Shown here one piece after another: positions 1 through 7,066 of a DNA stretch of 64,000 bases. Within the stretch, counting starts at the first letter, position 1. Each line of letters begins with the position of its first letter. Under the pieces are notes generated by a model. It made no database searches and was not told the DNA's origin. It worked only from the letters and a program-made list of their open reading frames with translations. This stretch comes from Candidatus Poribacteria bacterium. Its GTDB lineage: Bacteria; Poribacteria; WGA-4E; JAJDTR01. The position numbers were made by a program, and so were the translations under genes. The stretch lies in NCBI GenBank assembly GCA_028820655.1, contig JAPPIK010000056.1, positions 27,880 through 91,879 of the forward strand. Direction: 5' to 3'.

Positions 1-95
1 CAGCAAGCGAGTGGATAGCGAGCGCGGTAGCGATCCAGCAAGCGAGTGGATAGCGAGCGCGGTAGCGATCCAGCAAGCGAGTGGATAGCGGGCGC
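1..95. repeat. 35-bp direct tandem repeat, about 2.7 copies
   Basis: Copies start at 1, 36 and 71, each beginning CAGCAAGCGAGTGGATAGCG. The first two are identical over 35 bp and the third diverges after about 20 bp. There are no spacers, so it is not a CRISPR array. The core AAGCGAGTGGATAGCGAG recurs at about 2669, 2841, 13160 and 47169. The array probably continues to the left of the window. Confidence 0.9.
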
Positions 96-125
96 CGCAA
101 ATCGGATTTCACCACCAAACTGTCT

Positions 126-151
126 GTAGGAGCGATCTCCAGGTCGCGATC
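126..151. repeat. Dispersed GTAGGAGCGATCTCC repeat, copy 1
   Basis: This short element reads GTAGGAGCGATCTCC followed by a GGTCGCGATC arm that can pair with it. Related copies lie at 54525-54549 and 58912-58936. All three are intergenic, as expected of a REP-like mobile palindrome. Confidence 0.75.
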
Positions 152-233
152 TTCTTACTTGTATTAAATACTTACCGACAGAACCACAAAATTAATTTTG
201 GCAATAGCATAAACTATAAAGGAGGAAAGAAGA

Positions 234-434
234 ATGGAAACCAAGGTCTACAGCAACGATGTAGAAAAAGCGCTAAAAGTGTTTAAGCGCCAGCTTCAGA
301 AGGAAGGACTTTTCAGAGAGATCAGGCGGCGAAAGTTTTACGAAAAGCCCTCGGAGAAAAAGAAACGAAAGCAGAGAGAAGCAAAACAGAAGCGAGCGAA
401 AGCGCGTAAGTTTAGCAGGCGGATGGACAATTGA
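234..434 (+). CDS. rpsU: Small ribosomal subunit protein bS21
   Basis: This 66-residue, very basic protein belongs to the S21 family of the 30S subunit, which helps position mRNA at initiation. The N-terminal part, with [37 protein letters not shown], follows the family pattern, and the tail is rich in Lys, Arg and Ala. A strong ribosome binding site, AAAGGAGG, lies 8 bases before the ATG. It is the first gene in the window and is separated from the next gene by only 21 bases, so the two may share a transcript. Confidence 0.95.
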   Translation: METKVYSNDVEKALKVFKRQLQKEGLFREIRRRKFYEKPSEKKKRKQREAKQKRAKARKFSRRMDN

Positions 435-455
435 TCAGCCTTCTATAATCGTGGT

Positions 456-1562
456 ATGCCAACAGTGGACTCGGACGCAATAATTATCGGAGCGGGTGTT
501 ATCGGCTGCGCTATCGCCTACAATCTGGGCAAAGCCGGTGTAAAATCATTGGTGATCGATAAAGCCGGTGGCGTCGGTCGAGAGGCGTCGTGGGCGGGCG
601 CGGGCGTTCTGACATCGCACGCATCGACGCGGGAACCCTACCCGGAACTGTGTCGAGCTAGTCTCGCGCTTTTTCCATCGCTGGCGGACGAACTGAAGGC
701 ACGTACACAGATTGACATTGAATTCATCCGATCGGGTACGCTTTCGCTGTTTTTCGATGAGGAAGAGAAGGCTGGCGTAATCGGGTTGGCGGAGCGGCGA
801 ATCGACCGCGGCTTCTCGGCGGAGGTGTTGACACCGGAACAGGTATGGGAGATAGAACCCGCTGTATCGAAATCTGTGGTAGGCGGCGTCCGATTTCCCG
901 AGGATGCTCAAGTTCGTAACCCGAAACTCGTCAGGGCGCTAGCGAAAGGAGCGGCGCTGCTGGGTACGCAGTTTGTGCTCGGTAATCCTGTTGACGGCTT
1001 CCTGCGCGAAAAGGACAGAATTTCCGGTGTCAAGGTAAACGGGGAACTCCTCCACGCCGACACGATAGTCATCGCCGCAGGCTGCTGGTCTGGCGCTCTC
1101 GTGGGAAAACTTGGAGTTCACCTTCCCATTCAGCCGTCGCGCGGTCAAATTGTGCTCGTGGATTGCATGCCGCTAGTGTTAACGCACACAATCGACGGTC
1201 TCGGGGTCTACGTTGTTCCCCGATCCGATGGAAAGATTTTGATAGGTGCCACGGTAGAGTTCGTAGGATACGACAAGCGAACAACGTTGGTAGGCGTACA
1301 ACAAATGATTGAGGCGGGCACGATGTTGATTCCCGAACTTGCGGGAATGACTTTTGCGCAGGCGTGGGCGGGACTGCGGCCCCACATTGCAAACGGCCCA
1401 AGTCTCGGAAGGCTGCCCGGTTTGGAAAACGTCATCATTGCTTCCGGGCATTTCAAGAACGGCATCTTGCTGGCGCCAATTACCGGCGCTCTCATCAGTG
1501 AACTCATCACAACCGGCACGCCATCCCTATCGCTCGAACCCTTCAGTCCCTCAATGAACTAA
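456..1562 (+). CDS. thiO: FAD-dependent glycine oxidase (ThiO-like)
   Basis: This is a 368-residue DAO-family flavoprotein, the usual ThiO length. ThiO oxidises glycine to the imine used for the thiazole part of thiamine; other DAO-family amine oxidases look similar. The FAD Rossmann motif GAGVIG is at residues 12-17, followed by the acidic end of strand 2 (VIDKAGG). The C-terminal GLRPHIANGPSLGRLPG and ASGHFKNGILLAP segments match the ThiO signature closely. No other thiamine gene is nearby, so the pathway role rests on family resemblance. It lies 21 bases after rpsU and is convergent with the dioxygenase gene. Confidence 0.85.
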   Translation: MPTVDSDAIIIGAGVIGCAIAYNLGKAGVKSLVIDKAGGVGREASWAGAGVLTSHASTREPYPELCRASLALFPSLADELKARTQIDIEFIRSGTLSLFFDEEEKAGVIGLAERRIDRGFSAEVLTPEQVWEIEPAVSKSVVGGVRFPEDAQVRNPKLVRALAKGAALLGTQFVLGNPVDGFLREKDRISGVKVNGELLHADTIVIAAGCWSGALVGKLGVHLPIQPSRGQIVLVDCMPLVLTHTIDGLGVYVVPRSDGKILIGATVEFVGYDKRTTLVGVQQMIEAGTMLIPELAGMTFAQAWAGLRPHIANGPSLGRLPGLENVIIASGHFKNGILLAPITGALISELITTGTPSLSLEPFSPSMN

Positions 1563-1605
1563 TGCCCCATCTACTCATTCTCACCATCCTGCTCCGCCAT
1601 TTTAT

Positions 1606-2400
1606 CTACTCGCCCAGTCGGCTTGGTAAATTCGGCGGCGGCATTCCAACCGCGCTCTTGCCGTCAATCAGGACGGGCTCGGCTCCGCCCCACAGTTTTT
1701 TTCCATCCTCCGTGAGAAGCGGCTCGCCGGAGTATTGCGCTATGTACGCTCGGCGAAGGTGCGGCGTGCGATTTGCGCTGCTAGAATGGAAATTGACACT
1801 TGTAAACACGGCGATGCTCCCAGCTGGAGCGACAACGGGCACACCCTTTTTCTCGCCGAAGTATCCCACAAGGTCATTGCTCCCCTCCTCGCGGATATGC
1901 CTTACCCACGATCGAATGCCAATGTGGGAATACGGCATGACGTAGACGGTCCCGTTTTCCTCCGACACGTCATCTAGCGCGCACCAACATGTCAGATACG
2001 GTTTGTGGTCGGGATATGCAACATATCCCGAATCTTGATGCCAACTGAACTTCATGCCTTCGGATGCCCCCTTGACCACATACTGCTCCCAAAACAGATA
2101 AGCGTTGTCTCCGAGCGTGGCGCGGCAAATATCAGCCATCAGATCGCTAAAAAGGAAATCTCGTAATTTAGGTTGTTCGAGGTAGCAGTTGGAAGCAAAA
2201 TAACGCTTATTTCGATGACTTAGCCCCATTACATCGGTACCATGCTCATCCATCCGAGCCTCCACGAGGTCGATGAAATGCTGGCACTCGCCTCGAAGCA
2301 GGTCAAGCAAATACTCGGGGATGGCATTTTCGAGAATGAAGTAACCGTCGTCTATATATTGTTGTTTGTATTCCTCGCTAATCTCAATAGCTGTATTCAT
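1606..2400 (-). CDS. Phytanoyl-CoA dioxygenase (PhyH) family protein
   Basis: Fe(II)/2-oxoglutarate-dependent oxygenase of about 264 residues. The iron ligands are visible as the HxD pair in WHQDSGY (H121 and D123 from the chosen start) and the distal His in SVNFHSS (about H205), followed by the Arg-rich segment HLRRAY that would hold 2-oxoglutarate. The substrate cannot be told from sequence; the family hydroxylates lipids, amino-acid derivatives and natural products. I chose the ATG at 2400 (MNTAIEISEEYK); an in-frame ATG at 2442 would add 14 polar residues and has no ribosome binding site. PhyH genes are unusually frequent in Poribacteria-like genomes. Confidence 0.85.
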   Translation of the reverse strand: MNTAIEISEEYKQQYIDDGYFILENAIPEYLLDLLRGECQHFIDLVEARMDEHGTDVMGLSHRNKRYFASNCYLEQPKLRDFLFSDLMADICRATLGDNAYLFWEQYVVKGASEGMKFSWHQDSGYVAYPDHKPYLTCWCALDDVSEENGTVYVMPYSHIGIRSWVRHIREEGSNDLVGYFGEKKGVPVVAPAGSIAVFTSVNFHSSSANRTPHLRRAYIAQYSGEPLLTEDGKKLWGGAEPVLIDGKSAVGMPPPNLPSRLGE

Positions 2401-2639
2401 GAAATCGCTTCGCCTCTTCTGTTTGCTGTCCTCTGAACGCATGACATCTACCGTCGGCCTGCCGATTGGTTACGGCCCGCCGCTTCAAATCATGCTATCA
2501 CACAATGCGATGGCTGTCCATTGCAAAGAGCGTTTTCACTAGGCAACCGCGTACTGCGCTTATCGAATCAAGGCGGTATTCATGCACCAAATTCGCAGAG
2601 CGTGGTCACCTGACTGGATAGGGAGACATAACGATGTAG

Positions 2640-2656
2640 GGTGCGCACTGCGCACC
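2640..2656. repeat. REP-like palindrome GGTGCGC / GCGCACC
   Basis: Two perfect 7-bp arms are separated by ACT and preceded by GTAG. A second copy with loop CCC is at 2959-2975. Such short hairpins recur in intergenic regions across the window. Confidence 0.75.
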
Positions 2657-2708
2657 AACCTTTTGTAGGATCAAACGAGCAAATGGCGAGTGCGATAGCA
2701 AATCTTCC

Positions 2709-2834
2709 GCGCACCAGCATTTTGGTCTTTTTTACAGCAAGGCGCGATCAACCGATACCATTCCGATAAACCAATCTACTCACCGCGGCGCAGTGCAATG
2801 TCAATATAAACGAGCGGTCCTCGACTATGCACTC
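2709..2834. repeat. Diverged ~125-bp duplicated unit, copy 1
   Basis: The unit begins GCGCACCAGC, includes CCATTCCGATAAACCAATCT and ends near CGACTATGCACTC. It aligns almost base for base with 2969-3088. Both copies follow GTAGGGTGCGC-type palindromes, so the unit and palindrome may have been duplicated together. Confidence 0.8.
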
Positions 2835-2958
2835 CGGAGGATCAAACGAGTGGATAACGAGTGTGATAGTAGATCCTGTGCCATGTGAATCACACGGTGC
2901 GCTTGAGATCCCCTTCCAGCCGCGATTCCCGAATATCAACCGATCGATTGGAATGTAG

Positions 2959-2975
2959 GGTGCGCCCCGCGCACC
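2959..2975. repeat. REP-like palindrome GGTGCGC / GCGCACC, second copy
   Basis: Perfect 7-bp arms around a CCC loop, preceded by GTAG. It marks the left edge of the second copy of the 120-bp duplicated unit. Confidence 0.75.
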
Positions 2976-3088
2976 AGCCTTTTGGTCTTTTTTACTGCAA
3001 GGCGCGATTGACCGGTACCATTCCGATAAACCAATCTCCGCTCTGCAGTGCAATGTCAATAGAAACGGGGGCCCTCGACTACGCACTC
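2969..3088. repeat. Diverged ~120-bp duplicated unit, copy 2
   Basis: Matches 2709-2834 with scattered substitutions and a few small gaps, sharing CCATTCCGATAAACCAATCT and the terminal CGACTACGCACTC. Neither copy holds a credible gene. Confidence 0.8.
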
Positions 3089-3101
3089 AAGTGGAGTCCT
3101 T

Positions 3102-3130
3102 AGGTTGGGTTGCCCAATGTGAAACCCAAC
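3102..3130. repeat. GTTGGGTT...AACCCAAC hairpin repeat
   Basis: An inverted repeat with 8-bp arms GTTGGGTT and AACCCAAC around a short loop. Another copy is at 11986-12014, also intergenic. Confidence 0.7.
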
Positions 3131-3401
3131 TAAACCGAAACCGTGAAACGGACGAACCGTGCGATAGTCATGCGCCATGTGTATCGCAGAAGTGCACGCC
3201 CCGAATTCCATGGAACCCCAGTAGGTTGGTATGCGTGATTACCGAATAGGGACGCGACCTATCAGTTGCTTCCTAGTCCGCGCGCCCGCACCATACTTGC
3301 AAACCATTTCCACCACGCAGGATTCCACCCACTCTTCCCATATATAGTGTCCATCACTCCCAAACACACGATATAAGAGCAGCAAGATATAGATGAACTC
3401 G

Positions 3402-3431
3402 TTGACAAACGCAGCCATTGCGTGTTATACT
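3402..3431 (+). promoter_or_regulatory. Consensus sigma70-type promoter
   Basis: TTGACA (3402-3407), an 18-base spacer, then TATACT (3426-3431). Transcription would start near 3438. No credible protein gene starts downstream; the first strong structure is the terminator at 3551-3583, which suggests a small RNA. Confidence 0.7.
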
Positions 3432-3437
3432 ACAAGC

Positions 3438-3583
3438 AACAGGCACGCCCGTAACTGAATGCAATCCTTTAAGCCGTTTCCGTGGCTTGGTGCTCAACGC
3501 CTACGCTTCCTAACAGGTCTTGAGAAGGGTATTCGTATCAGAAAGAAAAAAGCCCAAGCGGCCACATATCCACTTGGGCTTTT
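3438..3583 (+). ncRNA. Candidate small RNA of about 145 nt
   Basis: The unit is defined by the consensus promoter just upstream and a terminator at its 3' end. Inside it, AAGCC/GGCTT arms around an 8-base loop form a small hairpin, and no long reading frame fits between promoter and terminator. I do not recognise 6S, SRP, tmRNA or RNase P RNA features. It lies about 480 bp before the possible defence genes, which may or may not be relevant. Existence as an RNA is inferred only from the signals. Confidence 0.4.
3551..3583 (+). terminator. Rho-independent terminator of the candidate small RNA
   Basis: AGCCCAAG and CTTGGGCT form an 8-bp stem around a 14-base loop and are followed by TTTT. A run of A residues precedes the stem, so it could work in both directions. 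Confidence 0.8.
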
Positions 3584-3699
3584 AATGATGCAACATCGCG
3601 TTGGCGCGCGATGCCACCGTACAATAACAGTTACTATAAATGGCATTATACCATATCCTAATCTCTGAGATCAAGGTCTCTGGAAAATTTTTACACATT

Positions 3700-3744
3700 A
3701 GGCACTAGTCCGAGGCAAGTTTCGCCTGACTAGTGCCTTTTTTT
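3700..3744 (+). terminator. Strong rho-independent terminator
   Basis: AGGCACTAGTC pairs perfectly with GACTAGTGCCT (11 bp), an inner AGGC/GCCT stem extends it, and seven T residues follow. It is the second terminator within 170 bp and no gene lies between them, so it either backs up the first or ends a separate short transcript. Confidence 0.85.
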
Positions 3745-4064
3745 GTCGAATCAAGGCATCGAGTACATCGCTAGCAAGGTCTAAATCTCTTGACGCTCCA
3801 TGGTGTGCGCCCGATGCTTTTTTTTGTTTGCATCTATGGTTACGGAACTGTACAGGAAAATGAAAATCCAACGAGCCGAGACTCTAAAACCCTGTTAATG
3901 ACAAAGTGAATCCCGCTTCTAGCTTTCTCAAACCAGGTCAGTTAAGTAATTCGCGTTTACAGCCCGAGGCCGTGATGACGTTCGTTTCTGAAACGCAAGA
4001 TTCGATGTCGCTGGGAATCGACACACACAGTTCTATGACATAGCACGTCGAAAGGAAACTACCG

Positions 4065-4565
4065 TTGAATACCCTTATAGACAAGATCTCCTCCTACAAC
4101 CTTTTCAACTATCTCCTGCCCGGTATCCTATTCGTGGCACTCGGTGAAAAACTGACTTCATTTTCACTTATGCCGCCAAATCTGATAACCGCTTTGTTTC
4201 TGTATTATTTTATTGGATTAATCATCAGCCGTATTGGCTCGCTGACTGTTGAGCCAATATTGAAAACGTCCAAGATTCTTCAGTTTGCGTCCCGCAAGGA
4301 TTTTGTGAAGGCTTCAGAGTCAGACCCAAAAATTGAGATCCTTTCCGAACAGAACAACATGTATCGCACACTCTGTTCAATGTCCATCATTCTAATTGTC
4401 CTAGTAGTATATGACCAAATTAAACCGAATGTACCGTGGGGCACGCATGTAAACGGCATCGTTTTTTTGGTCGCCCTAACTGTACTGTTTGTGTTCTCCT
4501 ATAGGAAACAAACACGTTACATCTCCGAGCGCGTAGCAATTGCCCAAGGTAACCAGACGGAGTAG
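4065..4565 (+). CDS. Small four-helix membrane protein, unknown function
   Basis: I do not recognise this 166-residue protein. It has two hydrophobic stretches near the N-terminus (YLLPGILFVALG and NLITALFLYYFIGLIIS), a polar middle of about 50 residues (SRKDFVKASESDPKIEILSEQNN), then two more hydrophobic helices and a charged tail. The start is TTG, supported by the ribosome binding site AAAGGAA 7 bases upstream. The stop is three bases before the ATG of the metallo-hydrolase gene, so the two are almost certainly co-transcribed and may act together at the membrane. The neighbouring restriction enzyme suggests a defence role, but this is inference. Confidence 0.7.
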   Translation: MNTLIDKISSYNLFNYLLPGILFVALGEKLTSFSLMPPNLITALFLYYFIGLIISRIGSLTVEPILKTSKILQFASRKDFVKASESDPKIEILSEQNNMYRTLCSMSIILIVLVVYDQIKPNVPWGTHVNGIVFLVALTVLFVFSYRKQTRYISERVAIAQGNQTE

Positions 4566-4568
4566 ACA

Positions 4569-5654
4569 ATGTACGATTTTTTCGAGCTTGATTTTCTTAA
4601 CATTGAGTCAAAACAAAGTGGCGATGCCATAGCGCTTAGGTATTCAAGCCACGGCGATAATCGAATCCATGTTATTGATGGCGGATTCCAAGACACTGGT
4701 GAAAAAATTCTCGAGCACATCAATACGTACTATGATACATCCCGCACGATCGACGCTGTAATAGTCACCCATGCCGATGGTGACCACACAGGTGGCCTCG
4801 CTAAAATCCTCGAAAATTTTCATGTCTCAGAGCTCTGGATGCTGCGGCCATGGCATTATGCTGGACAACTATTACCACGTTTTCCGCGTTGGTCCAATCT
4901 AAGCAACTTGGTTAAGGAATTGAAGGATGCCTTTAGGAATATTGCTGACCTAGAAGAGATCGCAAATAGAAAGAACATACCCATTTATGAGCCGTTTCAG
5001 GGCGTAAGTATCGGTGAGTTTACTGTTCTCTCACCCACAAAGGAGATGTATCTTGATCTGGTAGTTGAGTCGGATAAAACTCCCGACGGGACTTGGGACC
5101 GTAGACAGTCTTTCTTAGGGGGACGACCTCCTTCCTTTAAGCACCTACGTCGTTCCGAAAGTTCGGAGTGGGGTAAGGAAATATTCTCCCCCGAGGAAAC
5201 GAGTCCTGACAATGAGATGAGTGTGGTCCAATTTGCAGACCTGTGCGAAAATCGGATATTGCTGACTGGAGATGCCGGTCGTCGCGCGCTTGTGGAGGCC
5301 GCACTTTATGCCATCCGCGGTGGACTAACTCTACCAGGCGTTGATTGGTTTCAGGTACCGCACCACGGCTCTCGACGAAACGTATCAGCGAAAATTCTGG
5401 ACTGTTGGCTGGGCGAAATAACACCTCCGGACCCCACTCAAGAGCGAGCAAAAAGGGGTAATGCCATAATAAGTGCATCAAAGGAAGACGATGATCATCC
5501 TCGAAACGCCGTCATACGTGCGTGTATTCACCGAGGCGCACGGGTGTATTCAAATGAAGATACCAATTTTCTCGCCTTTTCTCAGAATGCTCCTCCGCGA
5601 AATTGGTCCGCGGCCAATCCCCTTTTTTATCCCAACGAACAAGAAACAAATTGA
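4569..5654 (+). CDS. Metallo-beta-lactamase-fold hydrolase, ComEC/Rec2-like
   Basis: A 361-residue MBL-fold protein. The metal-binding HxDxDH motif is THADGDHTGG (H68, D70, D72, H73), a further ligand lies in LLTGDAG near residue 233, and VPHHGSRRN near residue 264 matches the HHGS seen in the ComEC/Rec2 nuclease branch. The last 60 residues are polar. There are no membrane helices, unlike full ComEC. The paired upstream membrane protein could anchor it. The ComEC-like branch cleaves nucleic acids or phosphodiesters, so nuclease activity is plausible but not shown by sequence alone. Its place beside a restriction enzyme fits a two- or three-gene anti-mobile-element cassette. Confidence 0.8.
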   Translation: MYDFFELDFLNIESKQSGDAIALRYSSHGDNRIHVIDGGFQDTGEKILEHINTYYDTSRTIDAVIVTHADGDHTGGLAKILENFHVSELWMLRPWHYAGQLLPRFPRWSNLSNLVKELKDAFRNIADLEEIANRKNIPIYEPFQGVSIGEFTVLSPTKEMYLDLVVESDKTPDGTWDRRQSFLGGRPPSFKHLRRSESSEWGKEIFSPEETSPDNEMSVVQFADLCENRILLTGDAGRRALVEAALYAIRGGLTLPGVDWFQVPHHGSRRNVSAKILDCWLGEITPPDPTQERAKRGNAIISASKEDDDHPRNAVIRACIHRGARVYSNEDTNFLAFSQNAPPRNWSAANPLFYPNEQETN

Positions 5655-5937
5655 ACCACTCAAGAATCCGAGGCGTCAGTGCAATCCTTCGGCGTGTAAA
5701 ACCTTTCGCCTCAGAAGTGTTCCAACATGGTTCGTGTCATTCAATTCACTTCTATTCCACCGCAAGTCTGCCGCCCTGTTTGCACCATGAAATTGGCGTT
5801 TTGCCCGATGTGTGAACAAGCCTATATTCGCACTGCACCACGTCATTCGCCCTTGACCAGTGGTTTGGTTATTCGTCCAATGCACCGCGTCAATGACAGC
5901 CCCTCTACTATTGCAATCAATACAAAAAAAGCCCACC

Positions 5938-6759
5938 GTGACTGAAAAATCAAAAAAGATCGAACCCGACAACGGACTGCGGCAGTTCCTTAGGCACGCC
6001 CTTGCGCCAGTTAGCAGTGCTGCTGGGTCTGCTGTTGGCTTAGGTTTGGGGGCAATTGCATTCCCGGGTGCCGAAGCGATCGGACAGGTACTCGGTTCTT
6101 CCGTTGGCCCCGTGCTAACCGGACTTGGACAGGATATCTGGGAGCGGTACCTGAGCCCTAGCGAAAAACAGCGCCTAGGTACCGTGCTCGGGGTGATGGT
6201 TACGGAAATTCACCGACGACTTGAAAACGGAGAATCCCTCCGCGATGATGGCTTCTTTGATAAGAAACTGGGCGATAGATCCGATGCGGAAGAAGTTGCA
6301 GAGAGCGTGTTATTAAAGGTACGAAATGAGCCCGAAGAAAAGAAAATCCCCTACATGGGATTTTTAGGAGCAAGCACCGCTTTTGATCCGGAAGTCGGCG
6401 TCCTAATGGCACATCAACTTACGAAAGCCGCCGAAGGCCTTACTTACCGACAATTCTGTATATTAAAACTTTGCGTCGACAAGGAAAAATACCAATTGCG
6501 CGACCAACACTATAGGGATCCGACGATATCCGATCGAAGCCTTTATCCAATTCTTCACGAATGTCACCATCTCTATCACAGCGGTCTGATTTATCACAAG
6601 GGATCTTTAGCCTTTGGCGGTAGTCAGGTATTCGTACCTACAGATCTAACCCCAAGAGATATGATTCTCAACGGGTTAGGTGTAGATCTTTACCATCTCA
6701 TGAGACTTTGCTTGATACCAGATGCCGAAATAGCCCCAATCGCCGAGCAATTGAAGTAA
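5938..6759 (+). CDS. Unknown protein with glycine-rich hydrophobic N-terminal segment
   Basis: Not recognised. The N-terminal third has a glycine/alanine-rich stretch (AGSAVGLGLGAIAFPGAEAI) like a glycine zipper or membrane-inserting hairpin. A helical, charged domain follows (LSPSEKQRLGTVLGVMVTEI, GESLRDDGFFDKKLGDRSDAEEVAESVL) and then LTYRQFCILKLCV. The C-terminal third looks globular. The start is uncertain: GTG at 5938 fits the onset of conserved-looking sequence, ATG at 5893 and GTG at 5860 are alternatives, and none has a clear ribosome binding site. It lies about 280 bases after the MBL gene in the same direction and converges on the restriction module. A membrane-acting abortive-infection effector is one possibility, purely inferred. 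Confidence 0.6.
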   Translation: MTEKSKKIEPDNGLRQFLRHALAPVSSAAGSAVGLGLGAIAFPGAEAIGQVLGSSVGPVLTGLGQDIWERYLSPSEKQRLGTVLGVMVTEIHRRLENGESLRDDGFFDKKLGDRSDAEEVAESVLLKVRNEPEEKKIPYMGFLGASTAFDPEVGVLMAHQLTKAAEGLTYRQFCILKLCVDKEKYQLRDQHYRDPTISDRSLYPILHECHHLYHSGLIYHKGSLAFGGSQVFVPTDLTPRDMILNGLGVDLYHLMRLCLIPDAEIAPIAEQLK

Positions 6760-6818
6760 AACCCGGTCAAACTCGTCCTCATTCTATTAGACTATTAGAA
6801 ACTCAGCAGGAGTGTTCT

Positions 6819-7016
6819 CTAGTTGTCCTCAAGTTTCTCCTCGTCTTTGCGTTTCCGTTCTTCTACCATTTCACAAAACCGCGCCCACTTCTCGGCCTTC
6901 CGTCGCTTCTCAATTTCCTGCAGTCGACGTGCTTCCCGTTTGTCTGCCCTTTCCATCTGACGTGCCCACTTTGCGGTTCCATCAAAAAAGTTGCGTGGCC
7001 TTCTTCGCCTCGCCAT
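6819..7016 (-). CDS. Small highly charged coiled-coil-like protein
   Basis: A 65-residue protein made almost wholly of Arg, Lys, Glu and Ala (MARRRRPRNFFDGTAKWARQ, then repeated KREARRLQEIEKRRKAEKW). It is probably one long helix. The ribosome binding site AAGGAGG lies 7 bases before the ATG, which strongly supports translation despite the small size. It follows the type ISP gene by 50 bases on the same strand, so it may be the last gene of that operon. Function unknown; nucleic-acid binding would suit the composition. Confidence 0.6.
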   Translation of the reverse strand: MARRRRPRNFFDGTAKWARQMERADKREARRLQEIEKRRKAEKWARFCEMVEERKRKDEEKLEDN

Positions 7017-7066
7017 TTGGTCCCTCCTTGGTTTAAACTTGAACTCCGCACACTAATCCCCTCGTA

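Larger units (their letters stand above)
2401..4064. other. 1.7-kb repeat-rich gene-free region
   Basis: I see no convincing protein gene here. The region holds two diverged copies of a roughly 120-bp unit (2709-2834 and 2969-3088), two GGTGCGC palindromes, a GTTGGGTT hairpin (3102-3130), two copies of the GAGTGGATA-type repeat, and a consensus promoter followed by two strong terminators (3402-3744). The stretch from 3746 to 4064 shows nothing definite except a ribosome binding site for the next gene. Confidence 0.6.

Noticed and set aside
1-95. CRISPR array
   Set aside because: The repeats are contiguous with no unique spacers, and no cas genes are present.
3459-3668. A 69-residue frame beginning just after the promoter at 3402
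   Set aside because: It reads straight through the terminator hairpin at 3551-3583, has no ribosome binding site and resembles nothing; the small RNA reading is better.
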